Source: Siphonodentalium dalli (taxonomy: Eukaryota > Mollusca > Scaphopoda > Gadilida > Siphonodentaliidae). Taken from it: a stretch of DNA of 64,000 bases. The DNA is taken from positions 228,050,578-228,114,577 of the forward strand of contig CP136062.1 in assembly GCA_032622095.1 (NCBI GenBank). Direction: 5' to 3'. Of this stretch, positions 58,801 through 64,000 are shown one piece after another (within the stretch, counting starts at the first letter, position 1; every line of letters starts with the position of its first letter). The notes beneath the pieces are model-generated. The model had not been told where the DNA came from. It searched no databases and was given only the letters and a program-made list of their open reading frames with translations. A program made the translations under genes and the position numbers.

Positions 58801-61800
58801 TGCTTTCATGGTGTGGGCTAGAAAATATCGATCAAAACTCGCCAATACGATGCCGAACGCCACAAACTCGGAAATAAGTATAAGGCTTGGACAAGTTTGG
58901 AATGAGATGACGAATGACGACAAACAGCCGTATTACGATGAAGCAGAGAAGATCAAACACCGACATCGAAGTGATTTTCCAGGCAAGTGTTTTCAACATA
59001 AAAAAAGCTTTGTATCCAGAGAATATAATATAGTTTGAAACGAACAAGAGGTCGAGAAAATAGAATGAAACCTTCAGATTTTGTGGTAATATTTCGTAAT
59101 TAATCCACGTGTTTCATGCATGTATAACAAAAAGCAGTGAGCGTTCTAGACAGGTAATCTATAGCATGAAATCACAGCAGTTTATAATCCATATCAGATA
59201 TACACACTAACGCTGATACGGTAAAGTTAAGTAGCAGTCCTTCCCAGGAGATGGGTGCAATTCCTCTCGCTCCCGTCAGCACCGGAAAAAAACAAAATCA
59301 GTATACGGGTGACAACATGCGCTATTTACTGACGGTCAAGTCTGTCAAAATTGACCACGTGTTTTGTAATCATTGAGCCTATCCCAGACAGCACACATAT
59401 GTTGGGTCAACATTGGTGCCATGCATCGTCATTTCTATCGGCGGGCTAACATTGACCATTGCCGCTGGCTCGACGTCAGATCCCGTCGTCGATTCGACGC
59501 CGTGGATCGACGTTGGTTTGCCGCACATGTGCAAGGGCGTGTTGTTTAAACGAGTAAAATATAAATTAAAAAATATCAGTTTAAAGGCACGTGAGGCCTT
59601 AGTTGTCGAAAATATTCATATTTGTTCCAATCACCGTAAACAGAAAAACATTAAAACGCATACAGTTTCGTTCATATGTACCATGACCATCGCGTAAACA
59701 GCATGTTATCATAAAGATTTACTATATTTTACCTAAGCAAGAGCCTGATTGTGTTACAGAAGACAGCACAATGCTGCTTGCTAATCACACGCAAATGGCA
59801 TAAACGCTCTTTTTTCGTTCCATATCAGGAATTCACCAACAAAGAACGCTCTTTATGTTTACCATCATAATATAAACAAACACCAAAAAAGTAACTTTTT
59901 ATGCTTTTGTTTACATAACAATGGTCAAATATATGACAATAACATACTGTTTATGCGATATTTCTTATTTGTATACGGACAAAGTCTGTCTACATTTTGT
60001 TGTTCTTTCTGTTTGTGGCGGTTTTTGACGGGTGGAAATATTTTCACAGGATAACCACCGCCAAGGCCAACCGTACCTTTAAAACCAGCCTGCCACTTAA
60101 ATTTTTTGTTTGTTATTGTTTATCGATACACTTTTTTAAAGTGGCACGCCCGTTTTAAACTGATATTTTAATTTTATTTTACTCGTTTTAACGACACGAC
60201 CATGTCGGGCGCACGTTATGTTGAACAGATGTCGAACCAACGGTGAATATACCACTATATAAATACCACGGATTTGGGCGCTGGCAGATCAAGGTTCCAT
60301 TCGCAGGGACGGTGTCCCTAACATATTGGCGTCCTTAAAGTGATGTGAAACATTCCGGTAGGGTGATCAAATAGAATGTAGATTATTCTTGTTCAAAGTA
60401 GGTATTTTTTACAAATAATATATATCCAAATTGACAACAAACATCGTCATTCTTATATATTAATTAGATTCCACCACGATCTTACGATCAATTCAAACCA
60501 ATTTATTATGCCTTTATACAAGGGGTGGGGGGGGGGGGGGGGTGGTCAGGAAAAATGTCCTGACACTAGGCACAATTTTTTCCCCCTGCCCTCTGGGTAC
60601 CCACCACCCCCTAATTTTTATGTTTTCCCGATTCGGTGATAGGGACACACCCCCTCCAAACTGCTTCAACTGACTAATTTACTAATTTTTCCTGATCTTA
60701 TCCGATCAATATTATGTAGCATGATTATAGAAGCATTCCTACTTTTTATTTACCAACAATACTGTAAAGTTTCAAAATAATTCTCCAATAAATGTGGGCT
60801 GCAGGGTCTGCTGATGGATTGACATTTGAAATCCAAGATGGCTGCTGGTGTCCATGTTTGTCTTCAAAAAATTTGGCGGAAAAAATGGAGGCTCCCATCT
60901 AGAGGTCACCTCGAAGATCCATATGAAGTTTGGTGACGATTGGATGAGAAATGTACGTGACCTGTCAGGTGTGCAAAAGGATTTGGTCATACAAAGAGTA
61001 AAATCCAAGCATGATGGCCACTGGCAGCCATGTTTTTTTTACAAAATGCGGGACAAAATGGTAGGCACCCATCGAGAGGTCACACCGAAGATCCATATGA
61101 AGTTTGGTGATGATCGGATGAGGGATAAGTTCTGCAGGGTGTGCTAAAGGATTTAGTGATGCAAAGAGTAAAATCCAAGATGGCTGACAGCGGCCATATA
61201 TTTCATCAAAAATCATTCAAATTTTACATCTCCCATCTAGAGGTGATCCTAGACCCATATACCAAGGTCAAAGTTTGTTTTAACACCTTTGTTTTATTTT
61301 ATTATGGTTTTTTGAATAGTCTATTTTTATTTGAAGAGTTCATTGACGATTAATCAAGTTTACATATATTTGAAGAATCTATTAGTGTTATGTTTTCATT
61401 TATATCAGGTTGAATAAATTATTTTTAATAGAACTATTTAAATCTGAGCCTCTCCATGTCAATGTGCATTAATTGATAGATCCTTGATGAAAACATTTAG
61501 CAAGCTGACATTTTTATTGCCCCTTGATCCCTCGTCATTAACTGATGGTGAACTCAAACCCCCCTGCCAAGAGTTAAGTGCATACCTATTACATAATAGA
61601 AGCATTTTAAAACCTTTTGTCCCATTATTTTGAAGAAAAATGACTCTAGAAAAAATTTACAGGGCCAGGAAAAATTTACAGGGCCAATCTTCACTTCGAT
61701 CTGTATTTTTTCACAAAATAGCTATTTGTAGTCTTAGAATTGGGATTTATCAAAATGTTTGTTGTTGTTGTAATTGTGGTCCAGAATAGATATCTAGACC

Positions 61801-63510
61801 ATCTTCAAAACACTAATGAGTGAAAATTGTGTGACATGACTTCACAGGAGCACTGATTCTTTCACCAGAAAAGAGCTTAACCATATCTATACTAAATGGA
61901 TTCTCCCGTTCAGTTATTAACACTTTGAGTGCCAGGTCGATTTTTGTATCAACCCATATACCCTGTGCCAATGCATTCTCTTATATATGCGAGTCGACCA
62001 TAGGTCACCTCGCATATATAAGAGAATGCATTGGCCTAACATATATTTTTTTTTTGTTGACAATTTTAATAATTTATTCTTATATTCTTTAACAAACTTA
62101 TTTTGTAGATTTAGGGTCGATGAGATCGGTCCCTGGCACTCAAAGGGTTAAGGTATCAATTGAAATGGTCTATTATTCATCTGGAGGGATGATCATAAAA
62201 TATAAGCAGACGACAGACAAAAAACATTATAATACAAGTGCAGAAGGATTCTTATACAAACGACATGGCATTTGTTGCACTTACATTAGTATCTGACCAG
62301 TTCATATGGGATAACTATCAATGAGTATTTGTTATAGAAAGGGGTAATATGCTAATTGTTGATTACCGGTAATGTTTCAGGTTGGGTTTATTGTCCGAAC
62401 AAGAACAAAAAGAAGGAAGAAGGGACTCATTCGATGCTCTGGGCACGATATAACAACAACGCCATATCTACCTATCAGACAACTATTCAAACAACGCCGC
62501 TGACTCCAGCTGGCAATGCCGGTACTAGATTCATGCCGCTTCCGTCTGGAAGTTTAACTCCAACAACGCCGGTTGCCAATGGAAATCTTACGTCAATGGT
62601 AAATGCAGCTACACTCAAGAAATTGGCTGCAAAAAGGTTCTCGCCACAACCTATTCGACCCAAGATCGAGCTTTTACAAAATAAACGTGAGATAATCCAC
62701 ATTATATCATTCAGACCACAGTATCAACTTCCGACGATCGTTTGAATTGGGCCAATATTCTTATTTGGCCAAAAAGAACACACAGGGAACAATGTACACT
62801 GTCATGTAGATGGCGTCCTTCCGATTCAGCATTGAATAATTTTTAATTTAGGCTCTTTCGCGGTCTGCGTGTCATCTGCGATTTCCTCATCTGATGCAAT
62901 ATCAATATAATTGGGTCCCTTTGCTGTGCCCCGGAACAAAAGGAACGCAAAGCAATGACTGCATGGTTCGCTGATACAGCTTGCATCTTTTACTGAATTA
63001 GAACAAATTAAAATCATTGAACAAAAATAAAAACCTTCAATACATTCATTCAATTATAGATCCAATAAAACTGTGATAAAATGGAATTTGAATATTTACT
63101 AATGCATATTAAGCATAATTCAAGGCAGTGTTGAAATTAGAGTTATTCTTGGTGTGTTAGTCATTATGACTAACCCAGAGTTAGTCATATAGTGACTCAC
63201 TGAAAGGTGTGGGTTAGTCAAAGTGACCCCAAATTGCTTGACAAACCATAAGTTAGTCATATTGATCTGATTGTTTTCTCAGTTTGGTCCAAAGTGATTT
63301 AGGTTATGGGCTGTATATTATCAATACACAATTTAGTTGATAAAATTACAACATCACAAAAATTTTCTTTTTGCAGCACGAGTGGTGACAGTTGAATCTA
63401 TTACAAGAAACAGATCCCAAACGAACAACCCTGCTTCGGCGGCAACAGAGGCGAATGGTGGAGACAGATCGGGAGCTCAACAAAATGGAATCGGTGAAGC
63501 CAAAGAGTAG
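55470..63510 (+). CDS. SOX30: SOX30/SoxH-type HMG-box transcription factor, five exons
   Basis: The exons 55,470-55,827, 56,450-57,205, about 58,728-58,982, 62,381-62,686 and 63,377-63,510 join, each junction in phase 1, into about 600 residues. The HMG box starts [20 protein letters not shown] and continues [34 protein letters not shown], then [11 protein letters not shown] across an intron. FPGWVY right after the box is the mark of SOX30 (group H); other SOX groups differ. Vertebrate SOX30 is a testis factor for spermatid development, and a similar male-germline role here is inference. The flanks are Ser/Thr-rich and probably disordered. Start: first ATG of an open exon with GTAAGC donor. 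No AATAAA seen after the stop. Confidence 0.92.
55828..56449 (+). other. SOX30-like intron 1
   Basis: GTAAGC donor and TTTGACAG acceptor. AT-rich, with no recognised repeat. Confidence 0.75.
56450..57205 (+). CDS. SOX30: SOX30-like gene, exon 2 (disordered linker)
   Basis: The acceptor TTTGACAG lies before 56,450 and the donor CCAG/GTACAC after 57,205. 252 codons, starting [19 protein letters not shown] and ending STKPAHVP plus one base. It is rich in Ser, Thr, Asn, Gly and Lys with no fold that I recognise. Long, low-complexity N-terminal regions before the HMG box are usual in SOX30. The 217-codon minus-strand frame over the same bases is a shadow. Confidence 0.85.
57399..57886. mobile_element. 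R-family MITE in SOX30-like intron 2
   Basis: TTAAAGGTACTCAATCCGAT and TCGGATTGAGTACCTTTAA ends with TTAA borders. Very similar throughout to the copy at 21,850 in the Rab intron, so activity in this genome may be recent. Confidence 0.88.
57887..58727 (+). other. Rest of SOX30-like intron 2
   Basis: A 110-codon frame at 58,283-58,615 has no recognised motif. A degraded R-family piece (ATCGACTCAAATCTAATTTT, AGAAATAGTAATTTAGG) precedes the acceptor at 58,630-58,695. Confidence 0.5.
58728..58982 (+). CDS. SOX30: SOX30-like gene, exon 3, most of the HMG box
   Basis: The acceptor is probably TCGTGTCATTTCAG, ending near 58,728. A second CAG ending at 58,754 would also be in phase and skip about nine codons; I could not count one base at 58,740 securely. 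The exon encodes [17 protein letters not shown] through HRSDFPG. The FM wedge that intercalates in the DNA minor groove and the conserved W and PYYDEA are present. It ends CCAG followed by GCAAGT, a GC-type donor. No GT donor in the right phase is seen near. Confidence 0.9.
59388..60260. mobile_element. Repeat starting CCCAGACAGCACACATATGT
   Basis: CCCAGACAGCACAC followed by TTGGGTCAACATTGG at the left, and ACCATGTCGGGCGCACGTTA with GTCGAACCAACGG at the right. This resembles common invertebrate MITE ends but a clean inverted partner is not seen. Nested at 59,850-60,080 is a half copy of the MITE at 4,660. AAACGCTCTTT and GAACGCTCTTT occur at 59,801 and 59,845. Confidence 0.4.
60339..60470 (-). 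repeat. 140-bp dispersed repeat, reverse copy
   Basis: Mirror of 22,617-22,756 (CATTCCGGTAGGGTGATCAA, TTGTTCAAAGTAGG, ATCCAAATTGACAACA, GTCATTCTTATATATTAATT). Confidence 0.7.
60790..61260 (+). repeat. AATCCAAGATGGCTGCTGG repeat, about three units
   Basis: GAAATCCAAGATGGCTGCTG, AAGATCCATATGAAGTTTGG, GATCGGATGAG and AAGGATTTAGTGATGCAAAG repeat in tandem. Same family as 11.7-12.6 kb. Open frames here are not genes. Confidence 0.75.
61917..62151. mobile_element. P2-family MITE in SOX30-like intron 3
   Basis: TTAACACTTTGAGTGCCAGG and CCTGGCACTCAAAGGGTTAA, TTAA at both edges, one 65-bp CCAATGCATTCTC hairpin. It lies 229 bp before exon 4. Confidence 0.88.
62381..62686 (+). CDS. SOX30: SOX30-like gene, exon 4
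   Basis: The acceptor is AATGTTTCAG and the donor is GTGAGA. It starts by completing glycine, then [14 protein letters not shown], the end of the HMG region with its basic tail, a likely nuclear localisation signal. The remainder is Thr/Pro/Asn-rich ([25 protein letters not shown]), then a basic stretch [17 protein letters not shown]. The family's C-terminal activation region is usually of this composition. Confidence 0.88.
62820..63005 (-). CDS. Unrecognised antisense frame with good acceptor (candidate exon)
   Basis: On the minus strand a strong pyrimidine tract and TTCTAATTCAG precede [20 protein letters not shown], then [19 protein letters not shown] and a stop. The acidic tail and acceptor look exon-like, but no partner exon was found and it lies inside SOX30-like intron 4. 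It may be chance or a piece of a mobile gene. Confidence 0.2.
63130..63290. repeat. TTAGTCA-word cluster
   Basis: GTTAGTCA, TGACTAAC and TTAGTCATAT recur in both orientations in about 130 bp of intron 4, making small hairpins. Confidence 0.6.
63377..63510 (+). CDS. SOX30: SOX30-like gene, last coding exon
   Basis: The acceptor CTTTTTGCAG lies before 63,377. The reading completes proline, then [20 protein letters not shown] and [20 protein letters not shown] with a TAG stop at 63,508-63,510. It is polar and disordered, with no domain. The phase matches exon 4. An alternative later end outside the window cannot be excluded. Confidence 0.8.
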
Positions 63511-64000
63511 GTTTTCGTAACTTCGCATAATGGACTAAGTACTACTGATAATGATTGCGAGTACGGTACTATATACGTCACTATAATTTGTGTTATTTCT
63601 ATTGTTGTCATTTTTCATGCATACCCCTATCTATAGTTATGATTACGGTTTTGAGAAGTTAAGCAGGGACACGCTAGCTTTGCATGCAACAACCATTGAG
63701 CCTACCACTGACTATGACCTTTTAACAACAAAATTGGACCAAATATTTATGGCACAGAACCACATCACCTTACTGCGAGTGGCAATATTTTTATTATGAA
63801 CGGCACTATATTTTTTCACAAACGCACTCTATAGTTATCAGTTCAGCAAACATATTTTTGGACCAGCCGAAAAAATTACAACATCTATTATATAGCTGTT
63901 CGTAATTGTTATCAGTAGTAGTTCATTAATGGAAAGGTGCTGTTCATGATCAATTAATATATATGTTACCATGGTACTAAATATCTGTGTAAAGCTGCGC
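63511..64000. other. Downstream of SOX30-like stop, no feature recognised
   Basis: Possible 3-prime untranslated region. AT-rich; a 69-codon frame at 63,590 has no recognised motif. No canonical AATAAA was noticed. Confidence 0.4.

Larger units (their letters stand above)
58983..62380 (+). other. SOX30-like intron 3, GC-AG type
   Basis: It begins GCAAGTGT and ends TAATGTTTCAG. The length is 3.4 kb and it includes several repeats, listed separately. Joining CCAG to GTTGGGTTTAT restores FPGWVY. Confidence 0.85.

Noticed and set aside
59230-59290. tRNA-like B-box word GGGTGCAATTCC
   Set aside because: No A box at the right distance and no cloverleaf that I can fold by eye.

Overview
The window is animal nuclear DNA. 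It has AT-rich, intron-rich genes with GT-AG introns, a Rab GTPase gene and a SOX30-type HMG-box gene, and most of the sequence is repeats. The repeat style (tandem blocks built round GGGCATAACTC, blocks built round AATCCAAGATGGC, Helitron-like ends, GACGGACGGACGG tails) resembles molluscan, especially bivalve, genomes. That assignment is inference; I could not search a database.

Two real genes are visible. (1) On the minus strand, 23,886 down to 5,605, six small exons join in perfect phase into a Rab22/Rab31-like (Rab5 subfamily) GTPase. Every intron is loaded with hairpin MITEs, and exon edges have been copied in tandem. Only the first dozen or so residues were not found. (2) On the plus strand, 55,470-63,510, five exons join into a SOX30/SoxH transcription factor of about 600 residues. 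Its HMG box is interrupted near its end by an apparent GC-AG intron.

The 24-55 kb interval between them is a graveyard of mobile DNA. 24.6-25.5 kb is a molluscan-type tandem repeat. 27.4-28.05 kb is a TIR element carrying the tail of a LINE reverse-transcriptase ORF. 28.13-31.93 kb is a MULE-type element with an 8-bp target duplication, tandem-repeat arms, a broken transposase and a FLYWCH exon in the wrong order. 32.6-42.2 kb is a symmetric set of nested inverted repeats whose innermost pair shares terminal sequence with that MULE and encloses a broken PHD-finger plus OTU-like protease gene, itself interrupted by a Helitron-like element with a long TGTC microsatellite. 43.13-53.67 kb is bounded by matching ends and arrays of short palindromic words, with more elements nested inside. 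53.7-55.3 kb is a locally repeated upstream region.

Two general patterns stand out. First, one hairpin of about 65 bp occurs as a module inside three otherwise different TTAA-flanked MITE families. Second, several unrelated elements share one architecture: short terminal inverted repeats at TA, followed by arms made of tandem palindromic words. The most unusual candidate is the PHD-OTU cargo within MULE-like inverted repeats.
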